Shown here: positions 8,728 to 20,139 of the stretch, one piece after another
Numbering within the stretch: the first letter of the stretch is position 1
How the letters are laid out: each line of letters begins with the position of its first letter
NCBI GenBank assembly: GCA_027704905.1
Contig: JANIIK010000735.1
Location: 10,001 to 74,000 of the forward strand
From: Muraenolepis orangiensis
Taxonomy: Eukaryota > Chordata > Actinopteri > Gadiformes > Muraenolepididae
Reading direction: 5' to 3'
Length of the DNA: 64,000 bases
The notes under the pieces: model-generated
Database searches by the model: none
What the model was told of the DNA's origin: nothing
What the model saw: only the letters and a program-made list of their open reading frames with translations
Program-made: the position numbers and the translations under genes

Positions 8728-9666
8728 GTAAGTACAAGGACACTTTTCTTTATCTGATATAACTCCCTAAGCATTACCTTTATATCGAAATAGGTCTGAA
8801 GAACTAATTATTTTAATTTATATTCTATACTTTTAAACTTCTAAATGTTTGGTTGTTAAGGGCAGTAGACACATATTATTGATTGGAGTTCAGTCACTTA
8901 ATATTTAATATATATGTTATTATTTACATTGTTTTTGTAATGATTTAATTATGATGAACATTCATCATTTATTAAGCATATCATTGATTTACTTTGTACT
9001 TCATGAAATGGGCTAACAAGTATCCTTCAAGTTCAGTTTAGACTTCTTAAAAGTCGTAATTGAATGAATAGAACATTTAATTTGCAAATGTATTTTTGTG
9101 CTGAAAAGTTCCCATTAAAATGTTAGTAAATGATTCTGTTGTGTTTTGGCCGAACGTTGAATTAAATATAAGAAAAGGGAAGTGAGAAACGAATCTGAAG
9201 AAGTTCTGCCACCTGACAGCTGTAGAAACATTACAATGTGTCTCATGTATTCATTTATATTAATGTGGAAATTTATATAAATTAAATTGGTGACAGGATA
9301 GCTCTGTCTTTTGGGACTTGGGAACCGGAAGGTCCCGGTTCAAGTCCCCGAAACACCTGGTCACTGTCGAGGTGCCCTTGAGCAAGACCACAGCTTCTAA
9401 TACTAGGATGGGTTAAATGAACACATTTCACTGTGTGTGTACATGTATGAGACCAATAAAGAGGATTTAAGATTTAGAAATAAATACATGACACATTGAA
9501 ATGTTTCAAACATTTAAATGTGTCATGGTTTAATTTATATTAATTTCCACATTTCAATCAACAATTTCAACAGTTGATGAATCTTCCAGTCCTCTGTGCT
9601 CCCTATGAGCGGCCATGTTAAGGGAGCCAGTTGTCCACTTGTCTCCTCTCTCTCTCTCTCTTCCAG
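8728..9666 (+). other. J-C intron, unit 1
   Basis: 939 bp from donor GTAAGT to acceptor CTCTCTTCCAG. AT-rich, with a SINE in its second half. No obvious light-chain enhancer was identified by eye. Confidence 0.8.
9291..9472 (+). mobile_element. tRNA-derived V-type SINE in J-C intron, unit 1
   Basis: The tRNA-like head retains a polymerase III B box, GGTTCAAGTCC (9337-9347). It is followed by a core with GAGCAAG and a tail reading GGGTTAAATG, CACATTTCACTGTGTGTG and CCAATAAAG, as in fish V-SINEs. The middle is shorter than in unit 2 (32,444-32,682). Present in all three clusters, so it predates the duplication. Confidence 0.75.
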
Positions 9667-9989
9667 TGGGAGTGGTTCAGCCCACGCTGAGCCTCCTTCC
9701 CCCCTCCAGAGTGGAGCTGGAGCAGGGCAGGGCTACAGTGCTGTGTTTGGCCACTGGGGGCTTCCCCTCAGACTGGAAGCTTGGCTGGAAGGTGGGGGGC
9801 AGCAGCAGGTCTGCCGGGGTGTCGGATAGCCCGGGGGTCCTGGGGAAAGATGGCACCTACAGCCGGAGCAGCGCCCTGACCCTCCCTGCGGACCAGTGGA
9901 GGAAGGCGGGCTCAGTGAGCTGTGAGGCCAGTAGGAGCGGCCAGACGCCTGTCACTCAAACCCTGAATCCTGACCAGTGTTCAGAGTAG
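9667..9989 (+). CDS. Immunoglobulin light-chain constant exon CL1
   Basis: Single C1-set domain exon, about 107 residues, read from acceptor CTTCCAG in phase with J (LTVD then LGVVQPTLSLLPPS). Both intradomain cysteines are present (VLCLATGGFPSDWKLGWKV and GSVSCEAS), as is the LPADQW segment. The penultimate-type Cys in NPDQCSE pairs with the heavy chain. It stops at TAG (9987-9989) and is full length and open. It differs from CL2 and CL3 by a few residues only (ATVLC versus AALLC). Strongly similar to teleost kappa-like type 1 CL. Confidence 0.96.
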
Positions 9990-10173
9990 AGAGGCTCCAG
10001 CATGGAAGTAGTGTAGAATACAAATCTCCTCTGACACGTCTGCTTTCTATCTCTCTGTCTAAGGTAGCTGCAGCTTCTGATGACCTCCATCAATATAACA
10101 TGTCTTTGAGCCATTAGCATTACGCTTCATGGTCTGTTACCCTTTGCTTGAGTTTGTCACATGTTGAACATTT

Positions 10174-10179
10174 AATAAA
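10174..10179 (+). terminator. CL1 polyadenylation signal AATAAA
   Basis: AATAAA about 185 bp after the CL stop, followed by TGTAAAAAAAAC. Conserved in all three clusters. Confidence 0.8.
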
Positions 10180-10508
10180 GATGTAAAAAAAACAATGATT
10201 TATTGTCATCATTTCTGATGGTATATCTTCTGTCCATGCTCTAACAAGTATAACACCTCTTCTATTTCTTCATTAAATATTTGACCAGCCGTTTGAATGA
10301 AGGGTAAAGCTGTGGTTTGTCTCATCTCTGAAGGACCAAAGTGTTGCTTGTGTGGCTCTTCTTGGAAGGTGTGTTCACTGGATCCAGTGGACCAGTGTCA
10401 GTCATAGAGACACTGCTGCTGAGATGACCCATGTGTTTCAGACTGACTTCATGTCACTTCATCAAACAGTAGTTCAGGGTGTCCAGGTTTCTGCACATGT
10501 AACAGACG

Positions 10509-10522
10509 CCAGCAGGTGGCGC
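10509..10522 (+). promoter_or_regulatory. CTCF-like motif 3' of CL1
   Basis: CCAGCAGGTGGCGC fits the CTCF core at every position and lies about 520 bp past the CL stop. The same site is at 33,716 and 46,941. Same orientation as the motif in LTR-B. Confidence 0.65.
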
Positions 10523-11000
10523 TGTGCAGTGGTAAACCTCACTCCCCCACACCTAAATAGACGTTCTAGCGATGAAGCTAGGGCCTGTGGGTTTGAGCTC
10601 TCACGTTAGAACGTGGCCTCTCGTGCCGGAGGTGGTCAGTTCCAGTAATAGTAACAGTAACAGTCAGTGGTCAGTGCTGGACACTGACTGTTACACACAT
10701 ACCAACTTAGAAACGTGTAGAAGTACGTCTGGAGAGACATTCAGTATCTCTCACGGAGACAGAGGATCCCTAGCATGCTGAGTGGTGGAAACAGTTCCAT
10801 ATTAATCATGGTTGAGTTTATTAGTCAAAGACCAAACCGACATCATCTCTTAAAGATGTGGTTCATTAACCGTATTCTGTGAGCAGTGAACCGTAGCTAT
10901 TCAAATGATCTCCAGTTTTAGCTGACGCCCACCTGGGTCTCTAGAGGGACAGAAAGTCAGTGGAGGTTTTCAGAAGAGTCTCTGGAGATTCCAGGGAAAG

Positions 11001-11001
<1 letters not shown>
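10523..11001. other. CL1 3' flank
   Basis: Non-coding sequence shared by all clusters and, in diverged form, by block B. Short open frames here have no recognisable product. Confidence 0.6.
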
Positions 11002-11089
<88 letters not shown>

Positions 11090-11117
11090 GGGGTGTATGT
11101 GTGTGTGTGTGTGTGTG

Positions 11118-11172
<55 letters not shown>

Positions 11173-11190
11173 TGTGTGTGTGTGTGTGTG

Positions 11191-11247
<57 letters not shown>

Positions 11248-11273
11248 GGGGGGTGTGTGTGTGTGTGGGGGGG

Positions 11274-11365
<92 letters not shown>
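11002..11365. repeat. (GT)n with G-runs, unit 1
   Basis: About 360 bp of GT with G8-G19 interruptions. Cys-Val and His-Thr open frames across it are artefacts. Unit 2 has only about 56 bp here; unit 3 has about 450 bp. Confidence 0.95.
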
Positions 11366-11394
11366 TTCTACATACCGGCTCAATGGAATGTAAC

Positions 11395-11880
11395 ATGTGG
11401 TAGTTGAGGTAGTAGTTGTATATAATATGTGGTAGTTGAGTTAGTAGTGGAATGTAACATGTGGTAGTTGAGGTAGTAGTTGTATATAACATGTGGTAGT
11501 TGAGGTAGTAGTTGTATGTATTGTGTGGTAGTTGAGGTAGTAGTTGTATATAATATGTGGTAGTTGAGTTAGTAGTGGAATGTAACATGTGGTAGTTGAG
11601 GTAGTAGTTGTATGTATTGTGTGGTAGTTAAGCTAGTAGTTGTATATAATATGTGGTAGTTGAGGTAGTAGTTGTATATAACATGTGGTAGTTGAGGTAG
11701 TAGTTGTATATAACATGTGGTAGTTGAGGTAGTAGTTGTATGTATTGTGTGGTAGTTGAGGTAGTAGTTGTATATAATATGTGGTAGTTGAGTTAGTAGT
11801 GGAATGTAACATGTGGTAGTTGAAGTAGTAGTTGTATGTATTGTGTGGTAGTTAAGCTAGTAGTTGTATATAATATGTAT
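11395..11880. repeat. 32-bp satellite, post-CL array unit 1
   Basis: Units of TGAGGTAGTAGTTGTATATA type, with TGGAATGTAACATG and TATTGTGTGG variants. Confidence 0.9.
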
Positions 11881-12011
11881 GTCATATGTGTTATTATGTA
11901 GTAATACAATACCACTTTTGCCACTTTTTGAGTTGAATAATCCCTTGTTTTTCTGTACTGCTAAATATCAAACGTTTGTGGAGACCTGCAGTGAGTGTTT
12001 ATTATTGTTGG

Positions 12012-12025
12012 CCAGTAGGTGGCGC
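12012..12025 (+). promoter_or_regulatory. CTCF-like motif, unit 1 spacer
   Basis: CCAGTAGGTGGCGC fits the CTCF core. The duplicated site is at 53,543. Same orientation as the others. Confidence 0.6.
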
Positions 12026-12166
12026 CAGGCCGTCAGTTGTAGAAAGATCACAACAAGGATGAGGATAATGATGATGGAAGTGATGATGGGGATGATTGTG
12101 ATGATGAAGATACCAGAATAGAAAGGTTAGCTGGCGGAGGGCGGGAGAGAATAGTTCTTATATCAT

Positions 12167-12469
12167 TCATAAAACACAGTGAAACAGCGTGTTAATGCTC
12201 TCAGAGAGAGCTGAGGCGAAGAAGCTGTTCCTAAGCCTGCTTGACTTGGAACAAAGGTTTCTATAGCGCCTCCTGGAGGAGAGGAGGGCAAGCAGTCCAT
12301 GGTTGAGGTGAAAGGTGTCTTTGTGTCTTTGATATAGTTGGTATGAGGGATTGGGAAGAGAAAAGGGATGATTGGAATCCGTAAAACATTGATTGTTTTT
12401 TAGTAAACCCCCAAATCTCTTTTTTCCAGGTGAAAACAGTCCTTTGTAGGACAAAGTGTCAGAGATCAC
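12167..12469 (-). pseudogene. Possible LINE C-terminal fragment, unit 1
   Basis: Minus-strand open frame of about 100 residues ending LALLSSRRRYRNLCSKSSRL with RNSFF downstream. This resembles the extreme C-terminus of Rex/L2-type LINE proteins (compare SLLPSGRRYRSIKCRTNRLR in the LINE at 22,063-24,444). The rest is not recognisable. The duplicate is at 53,689-54,000. Confidence 0.4.
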
Positions 12470-12757
12470 ATTCTTTTGAAACCCGCAGATGTCCTCCTGG
12501 TAAAATAGGGTTTTACTTTTACCTTTAATGACAATCTTGCATTATTTTCTATTTTTACTCTCCGATCATTAGCAGATGCTTTTATAAATATATAAAAATA
12601 TATATTTATATAAAAAATATATTGTTAGTTATATGTTAGACACACATCATAAATGACCAATGGGTTTCGTCATTTTAGCTCTATTGGATGACTTCCAGGT
12701 AAATATCGAGGGGGGTGGGATTGAACCCACAACTTTGGGCTGGGAATGGAGCACACT

Positions 12758-13058
12758 AACCCTTCCCTTTAACCCTAACCCTGCCCTTTAACCCTAACTC
12801 TGCCCTTTAACCCTAACCCTTCCCTTTAACCCTAACCCTGCCCTTTAACCATAACCCTGCCCTTTAACCCTAACCCTGCCCTTTAACCCTGCCCTTTAAC
12901 CCTAACCCTGCCCTTTAACCATAACCCTGCCCTTTAACCCTAACCCTTCCCTTTAACCCTAACCCTGCCCTTTAACCATAACCCTGCCCTTTAACCCTAA
13001 CCCTGCCCTTTAACCCTAACCCTGCCCTTTAACCGTAACCCTGCCCTTTAACCCTAAC
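12758..13058. repeat. Telomere-like minisatellite, unit 1
   Basis: Tandem CCCTGCCCTTTAACCCTAA units (about 18-19 bp). Each contains one vertebrate telomere hexamer CCCTAA, but the array is not a pure hexamer array. Confidence 0.9.
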
Positions 13059-13072
13059 ATGTTGTTGTTTTT

Positions 13073-13301
13073 GTGGGCGTGGACAAGCCAGACGAGAAGT
13101 CCATCATGAGCTACGTGTTTCAGTTCCTGAAGCACCACCCAAACCCCCATCAGGGGACGGACCCTCATCAGGACCAGTTACTCTCCAACACCCCTCAAAC
13201 CCTTCTGTTCAGCCACTGGCTACCTCAGAGTCTGACGTCTCCCTTAAGGATGTCCATCACTCCCTATGGAAAGATGGTTATGGTTATGGATTACAGAGAA
13301 G
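13073..13301 (+). pseudogene. Nesprin-1-like (SYNE1) CH-domain exon fragment, unit 1
   Basis: Encodes GVDKPDEKSIMSYVFQFLKH followed by HPNPHQ, matching the end of the second calponin-homology domain of nesprin-1 (DVDKPDEKSIMTYVAQFLKH as I recall the family); nesprin-2 and calmin are related alternatives. It then runs through Gln/His/Pro-rich linker and ends at AGAAG followed by GTAAGA, a good donor. No AG acceptor is visible just before the coding start, where telomere-like repeat abuts. The second copy (54,603-54,832) has one extra G that shifts frame. Together with isolation from other exons this suggests a captured exon, not a working gene. Confidence 0.6.
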
Positions 13302-13899
13302 GTAAGAGTATGCCTCAGTATCGTTCATTTTGTGGTCGAAGGTTTTTTTGTCCAATCTAAAGGAGCACATGTGCTGTAGCTAGCCTGTTGTTGTTGTTTT
13401 TGTTGTTGTCATGGTGCGCTTACTTTTTACTTTCTGTTTTTTTCAGAAAAAACTACTTGCACAACTTCTTTCCTTTGGACGACGGATGTTTTTTGCTCGT
13501 GGTGTCACGTTATTTCCCGTGTTTTCATGAGAAAATTTAGTTTGGAGACCAGGTAGACTCGTGGGGGATATCCCCTGGGGACAGAGGATGTAGTGTGTGA
13601 CCCCCTGTAGCCATCCAGTCGAGTAGTGTGCACACCACAGCGACTCTCCAAGTCGCCCGATTTACTAGACAGCCAGTTGTGAAGTGTGAACTGACAAGCA
13701 AACTTTACTATACGACTTTGAAAAACATATCAACTGTGGAAGCTATAACTCCCCTACGTGGTTCGAGTTGTCAGCTCAAATCATCTAACTCGATCTAACT
13801 AAAGGTTTTCCCGGGAACCTAACTTCCTTCCCTGTGTGTGTGTGTGTGTGGGGGGGGGGGGTTGGGGGAGGGGGGCACTGGGCCTATGGGTTATAACAA

Positions 13900-14040
13900 T
13901 TGTAATATTTTTAATGTTTGTGTGATGCAACCGCCATCCTCCGTGCTGGTCCCGCCCCTCTCTCCCCCTCCACCCTGAGGCCACAGAGGAAGGAGCACAA
14001 GGCCCTGCGGGAGCCGAGGGGAACCTCACCGACAGATACC
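13900..14040 (+). other. Possible second captured exon, unit 1
   Basis: GC-rich stretch with a short open frame (PQRKEHKALREPRGTSPTDT) ending ACCAG then GTGATC, usable as a donor. Position and charge resemble sequence after the nesprin CH domains, but identity is uncertain. The 31-bp minisatellite appears to have grown from its 3' end. Confidence 0.3.
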
Positions 14041-15365
14041 AGGTGATCACACCTAAACACAGTCCAATACCAGGTGATCACACCTAAACACAGTCCAATA
14101 CCAGGTGATCACACCTAAACACAGTCCAATACCAGGTGAACACACCTAAACACAGTCCAATACCAGGTGATCACACCTAAACACAGTCCAATACCAGGTG
14201 ATCACACCTAAACACAGTCCAATACCAGGTGAACACACCTAAACACAGTCCAATACCAGGTGAACACACCTAAACACAGTCCAATACCAGGTGATCACAC
14301 CTAAACACAGTCCAATACCAGGTGAACACACCTAAACACAGTCCAATACCAGGTGATCACACCTAAACACAGTCCAATACCAGGTGAACACACCTAAACA
14401 CAGTCCAATACCAGGTGAACGCACCTAAACACGGTCCGATACCAGTTGATCGCACCTAAACACGGTCCGATACCAGGTGAACACACCTAAACACGGTCCG
14501 ATACCAGGTGAACACACTTAAACACAGTCCAATACCAGGTGAACACACCTAAACACGGTCCAATACCAGGTGAACACACCTAAACACGGTCCAATACCAG
14601 GTGATCACACCTAAACACAGTCCAATACCAGGTGAACACACCTAAACACAGTCCAATACCAGGTGAACACACCTAAACACGGTCCAATACCAGGTGAACA
14701 CACCTAAACACGGTCCAATACCAGGTGAACACACCTAAACACGGTCCAATACCAGGTGAACACACCTAAACACAGTCCAATACCAGGTGATCACACCTAA
14801 ACACAGTCCAATACCAGGTGAACACACCTAAACACAGTCCAATACCAGGTGATCACACCTAAACACAGTCCAATACCAGGTGAACACACCTAAACACAGT
14901 CCGATACCAGGTGAACGCACCTAAACACGGTCCGATACCAGTTGATCGCACCTAAACACGGTCCGATACCAGGTGAACACACCTAAACACGGTCCGATAC
15001 CAGGTGAACACACCTAAACACGGTCCGATACCAGGTGAACACACTTAAACACAGTCCAATACCAGGTGAACACACCTAAACACAGTCCAATACCAGGTGA
15101 TCACACCTAAACACAGTCCAATACCAGGTGATCACACCTAAACACAGTCCAATACCAGGTGAACACACCTAAACACGGTCCGATACCAGGTGAACACACC
15201 TAAACACAGTCCAATACCAGGTGAACACACCTAAACACGGTCCAATACCAGGTGAACACACCTAAACACGGTCCAATACCAGGTGAACACACCTAAACAC
15301 GGTCCAATACCAGGTGAACACACCTAAACACAGTCCAATACCAGGTGAACACACCTAAACACAGA
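14035..15365. repeat. 31-bp minisatellite with CAGGTG in each unit, unit 1
   Basis: About 43 units of ATACCAGGTGAACACACCTA plus AACACAGTCCA. Nearly all carry CAGGTG, an E2A-type E-box. A/G variants form higher-order blocks. Unit 3 has only 8-9 units (55,604-55,868). Confidence 0.95.
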
Positions 15366-15512
15366 CAGATACCAGGTGAACACACAGACAGATACCAGGT
15401 GAACACACAGACAGATACCAGGTGAACAAACAGACAGATACCAGGTGAACACACAGACAGATACCAGGTGAACACACAGACAGATACCAGGTGAACACAC
15501 AGACAGATACCA
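15366..15512. repeat. 23-bp derivative minisatellite, unit 1
   Basis: GATACCAGGTGAACACACAG plus ACA, about six units, derived from the 31-bp repeat by internal loss. Minus-strand open frames (CVFTWYLSVC) are artefacts. Confidence 0.9.
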
Positions 15513-15681
15513 GGTCCACACACTTAGCACAGACAACCCTGAATTAGAGCACAGTGGTGTGCAGTACAGTAGAAAACCTACTATAAAACCTACAACAGTA
15601 ACCTACTATAACCTACTATAAAACCTACAACAGTAACCTACTATAAGCTACTATAACAGTAGAAACATTATAATACAGAAG

Positions 15682-17090
15682 GAGTGGAACACAGGCTCCC
15701 CACAAGGCTGCGTTCGTTCTCCCCTACTCTTCTCCCTGTACACATTACATTACATTACATTACATTACATTACATTACATTACAGTCATTTAGCAGACAC
15801 TTTTATTTTATTTTAAAAGAAGGTAAGAGAACAACTCGTCACCAGAAGTCAAAAGTGCATTTAATTTCTAACAAGTCTCCAATAACTGAACCAGTGCTCA
15901 GGTAGAAGTACAATAATTCAGGCAAAAGTGTAAAAAGTACAATAAGTTGGCAAACAATATGCAACAATATCTAGAACAATATCTACAATATGTAATCTAC
16001 TTTTGACTGACTTAATTGACTTAGCGCTACGAGGAAGGATCCGGGAAGTGTGTCCTGAAGAGATGGGTTTTCAGCCTACGGCGGAAGATGGGGAGTGACT
16101 CTGCAGTCGTGACCTCCGTGGGGAGTTTGTTCCACAGAATTGGAGCCCGGACGGAGAAGAGCCGTGACCTTGTAGATCGGCCACACGGGCCCCTAAGTGA
16201 GGGGGCAAGCAGACGGCCCGAAGAAGCCAAGCGAAGTGGACGGCTGGAGTAGCCTTGACCATTGCCTGGAGGTAGGATGGAGCAGTACCTTTTACTGCCT
16301 TGTAGGCTAGCACCAAGGTCTTGAACTGGATGCGAGCAGCTACAGGTAGCCAGTGTAGAGTCCTAAGGATGGTAGAGGTGTGGGAGTATTTGGGGCGGTT
16401 GAACACCAGGCGAGCTGCAGCTTTCTGAATGAGCTCCAGGGGCCTGATGGCAAATGCCGGGGTGCCAGCAAGGAGGGAGTTGCAGTAGTCCAGCCGGGAG
16501 ATGACAAGAGCCTGGATGAGCACCTGTGCAGCTTTTTCAGTGAGAAAATGCCGAATGCTCCTGTTGTTGTAGAGGAGGAATCTGCAGGAGCGTGTCACAG
16601 ACAGTTTTCTTTGCGGTCCGAGTAGGTGTCACCACAGCATCATCAATGGTTACAGCCAGGTCTCGGTGCGGACAGCCCTTTTCCGGGAAAAACACGAGCT
16701 CAGTCTTGTCCAGGTTGAGCTTTAGGTGGTGCATCGACATCCAATTTGAGATGTCTGCTAAGCACGCGGCAATGCGTGTTTCCACTTGCGTGTGCGAGGG
16801 GGGAAACGACAAGACCAGTTGGGTGTCGTCAGCATAGCAGTGGTAGGAAAAGTCATGGGAGTGGATAATAGGACCAAGGGACGTTGTGTAGAGGGAGAAG
16901 AGAAGAGGACCCAGGACCGATCCTTGTGGAACCCCAGTAGTCAGTCGCCGTGGTTCCGACACACACAACTGCACCTCCAGCCACGAGTCTGTCAAGCTCC
17001 TGAAGTTTGCAGACGACACCGCCCTGAACGGACTCATCTCTGGGGGTGACGAGTCTGCCTATAGGAGGGAGATGGACAGACTGCTGACCT
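15682..17090 (+). mobile_element. Rex/CR1-type LINE fragment split by an L2 insertion, unit 1
   Basis: The plus strand at 15,682-15,740 encodes NTGSPQGCVRSPLLFSLYT, a reverse-transcriptase motif. It resumes at about 16,963 with SVKLLKFADDTALNGLISGG, including the FADD catalytic motif. Between them lies a reverse-oriented L2 (15,741-16,962). The host LINE resembles the one at 21,471-24,759. The duplicate nest is at 56,124-57,535. Confidence 0.8.
15741..16962 (-). mobile_element. L2-clade LINE, 5'-truncated, unit 1
   Basis: Minus strand. The 3' tail (AATGT)n with AGTGTCTGCTAAATGACTG is at the left. Coding pieces in different frames include TTGVPQGSVLGPLLFSLYT and SYHCYADDTQL (polymerase motif), then LDYCNSLLAGTP, AAARLVFNRPKYSH and LHWLPVAARIQFKTLVL, as in fish L2 (CR1/L2 group). 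Frameshifts break the frame, and endonuclease and N-terminal RT are missing. Dead on arrival or decayed. Confidence 0.85.
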
Positions 17091-17524
17091 AGTGCGGTGG
17101 TAACAACAATGGGTTTAGTTTGTTTCACTTTTCTTTACGGTTGTTTTATTTATTATGTTTATTATATGAGACATTAAATGTCCTCATTATAATATATTGA
17201 TCATATACAATTATATAATGATATCAATCATTAATGGAATCCAAATTATTTAATGAGCAAACCATGATTTAATCAACACCACTCAAGTCACTTTTCTTTA
17301 CCTTTTCTATTTTTATTCCCATTTATTTATTTATTTGATTTTATTTTAGTTAGTTATTGTGTAAATATGTTTTTTTTAATTTTATTTAAATTATATTAGA
17401 GGACAAAAGTCATAATATGTGATTATATAAATGATAACAGCCCATCCCTAGACAAAAGGTTCTGTGTTTGAATCCCAATGTCCGTAGTCTACCTTTAGGC
17501 AAAATGTGGAAACCCTACCTGCTC
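17091..17524. other. Start of tandem unit 2; AT-rich spacer
   Basis: From about 17,120 the sequence is the same as 355-760. No gene seen. Confidence 0.6.
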
Positions 17525-17735
17525 ATTACCTTACATAACATAACATTACATTACATTACATTACATTACATCACATTACATTACATTACATCACATTACA
17601 TTATATTACATTACATTACATTACATAACATTACATTACATTATATTACATTACATTACATTACATTACATTACATTACAGGCATATAGCAGACACTTTG
17701 TCCAAAGTGACTTACAATAGTGCATTCATGCAGGA
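17525..17735 (-). repeat. L2-type 3' tail, reverse, unit 2
   Basis: Long (CATTA)n run with CATCA and TATTA variants, followed by GGCATATAGCAGACACTTTG and TCCAAAGTGACTTACAATAG: a fish L2/SINE 3' tail read on the minus strand. Confidence 0.7.
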
Positions 17736-18017
17736 CATGTATGTGAATTCACTTTGAGTGGTTAGTGACTAAATAACACATAGGAATACATCCATAAATA
17801 CTAACCTTTATGACATTAACAGTCTCAACATGCTATACAGGACCATTCAAATGAAACCCTCAGCCCTACACATCAGAATAGATCCATATACCAAGTTAGA
17901 AAGGAAGGAAGTGACACATTAAAACTGTTTAGAGAGAGCCTTCAACAGGTCGGTCGATAACAGTCCTGGGACCTGACTAATCTAACGGCAGAGGATCAAA
18001 CTCACGGTCTTAACACG

Positions 18018-18706
18018 CATATCATACATACATAATATACATACATACTATACATACATGCATACATATTATACATACATACATATTATACATACATGCA
18101 TACATATAATACATACATAATATACATACATATTATACAAACATACATATTATACATACATACTATACATACATGCATACATATTATACATACATATTAT
18201 ACATACATGCATACATATAATACATACATAATATACATACATATTATACATATTATACATACATACATATTATACATACATAATATACATACATGCATAC
18301 ATATTATACATACATATTATACATACATGCATACATATTATACATATTATACATACATACATATTATACATACATAATATACATACATGCAAACATATTA
18401 TATCATATATCATATTATACATACATACATATTATACATACATATTATACATACATGCATACATATAATACATGAATACATATTATACACACATACATAC
18501 ATATCATACATACATGCATAACTATTATACGTAAAACATATTATCCATACATACATACACAAATACATACATACATACCTAGATATTATACATACATACA
18601 TACATGCATATTATACACACATTATACATTCATGCATATTATTCATACTGTACGCACATACAAATTATACATACATACATACATACATAGTACATACATT
18701 GTACAT
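18018..18706. repeat. (TACA)n / TATTATACATACA microsatellite, unit 2
   Basis: Same array as 1360-1721, without the hAT insertion seen in units 1 and 3. Confidence 0.9.
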
Positions 18707-19140
18707 TGTGTTCTCCCTGCCTCCACCAGAGGGCAGCATCAGCCCGTGGTAATTCTCACCCTTCACCTGTAGCGCATCTCAATCAACCTATTTAATAATT
18801 ATATTTAAGCCCACCTCCACACACTCACTCTTCACCAGATTGTTCCTGATTATGCAGACTCTCCAGTGTTTACTTCCCAGACCGATTCCTGTTACCGACC
18901 CTGCCTGCCCCGGACCTGCCTGCCTCGAATGTTCCCCGATCGTCTGCCTGTCCAAGACTACCTCTCTGTCTGTCCCCGTCTGGTTCATCTGCCCTACCCG
19001 GCTCCTGATCGTCTGCCTGTCCCCGACTACCTCTCTGTCTGTCCCCGTCTGGTTCGATTGTGTGATCATTGACATTAAATATTACAAACTGTCCTTGGTG
19101 TCCCGTGTGCTGCATTTGTGTCCAAACTCAATCCGTGACA
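18707..19140 (+). mobile_element. LTR-B, copy 2
   Basis: Starts TGTGTTCTCCCTGCC (5' end damaged) and ends CCGTGACA. It contains two copies of a roughly 69-bp internal repeat (CTGCCTGTCC, CGACTACCTCTCTGTCTGTC). Also ATTAAATATTAC near 19,074. Flanked by (TACA)n. Confidence 0.65.
18723..18736 (+). promoter_or_regulatory. CTCF-like motif in LTR-B, unit 2
   Basis: CCACCAGAGGGCAG, identical to the sites at 4245 and 41,234. Confidence 0.6.
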
Positions 19141-19189
19141 AACATGCATACATACATATTATACATACATACATACATACATACATACA

Positions 19190-19220
<31 letters not shown>

Positions 19221-19254
19221 TAAACATACATACATACATATTAAAAACAATCCT

Positions 19255-20135
19255 TTATTCAGAATGGGGAAACTACTTAAAACCTCTGTTGAATTAAAGC
19301 TATGGTGTCTCTGGATGACCAAATGACCCATGTGTGTCAGACTGACTTCATGTCACTTCATAAAATACTACTTCAGGGGGATGTCCAGGTTTCTGCTCTT
19401 AGAAACATCTAAAAGTATCAAATATGTCTCAAAAGACATTCAGTATCTCTCAGGGAGACGTAGGAACTCTAGCAGGCTGGTGGTGGGAACACATTTATCA
19501 TGGTTGTCTATGAGACCAAACCCACATCACTAAAAGATGTGGTACATTAAACATATTCTGTTATCAGTGAACTGTAGTGATTCAAATGATGTCCTCTTTC
19601 AGCAGATGTGCAGCTGTGTCTCTTGAGGGACTAAATGCTAGTGTAAATGTAGGGCTGATGTTCTCATAAGAGTCTCTGGAGATTCCAGTCATAGCAGTAT
19701 GTGTGCATGTCCACAAGCCAAGTCAGCGCTTCCCTCTTGTGTCAAACCAGAGTCATTACCATAACCAGTGATTCCATGAACTAAACTCTGCTCAGGTCCA
19801 TCTTTAATAATAGCTTACAGCTTCAGGACTAGTCTGCGTGTCATTGGGTCAGCCTGGTAGCAGACAGAGGCTAGTGTTTAGTGTTGTTTCTCTTGGCATG
19901 CTTAGCTGCCAGGATGAGGGCTGTGAGGGTGGACCGAGGCTCGGCTCGGATTCCAAGATAGAGTCCAAGATAGAAGCTTTGTGATTATGAGGAGCCAAGT
20001 GGTGTTGTTGTGTTGAACTTTCTTGAAGGGGGTAAACAGAGCAAAGTGTATTGTGGAGTGACCAGGCTGACAAGGCCCTCCACATGGGCTGGGGAGAGAT
20101 GTAGCACAGAGGACAGCCACCGCTCACCACAGAGA
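19255..20135 (+). other. Block B, copy 2
   Basis: Nearly identical to 4471-5345: a CL 3'-flank relic followed by the conserved 350-bp unknown segment, whose minus-strand open frame (19,849-20,130) is preserved. Preservation may simply reflect recent duplication. Confidence 0.6.
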
Positions 20136-20139
20136 CGGG

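Noticed and set aside
9291..9472. Functional tRNA gene
   Set aside because: Only the B box and a decayed tRNA-like head are present, followed by a SINE core and tail.
12758..13058. True interstitial telomere
   Set aside because: Only one CCCTAA per 18-19-bp unit; not a (TTAGGG)n array.
14035..15512. CRISPR-like array
   Set aside because: Units are contiguous 31-bp repeats with no unique spacers, in a vertebrate genome.
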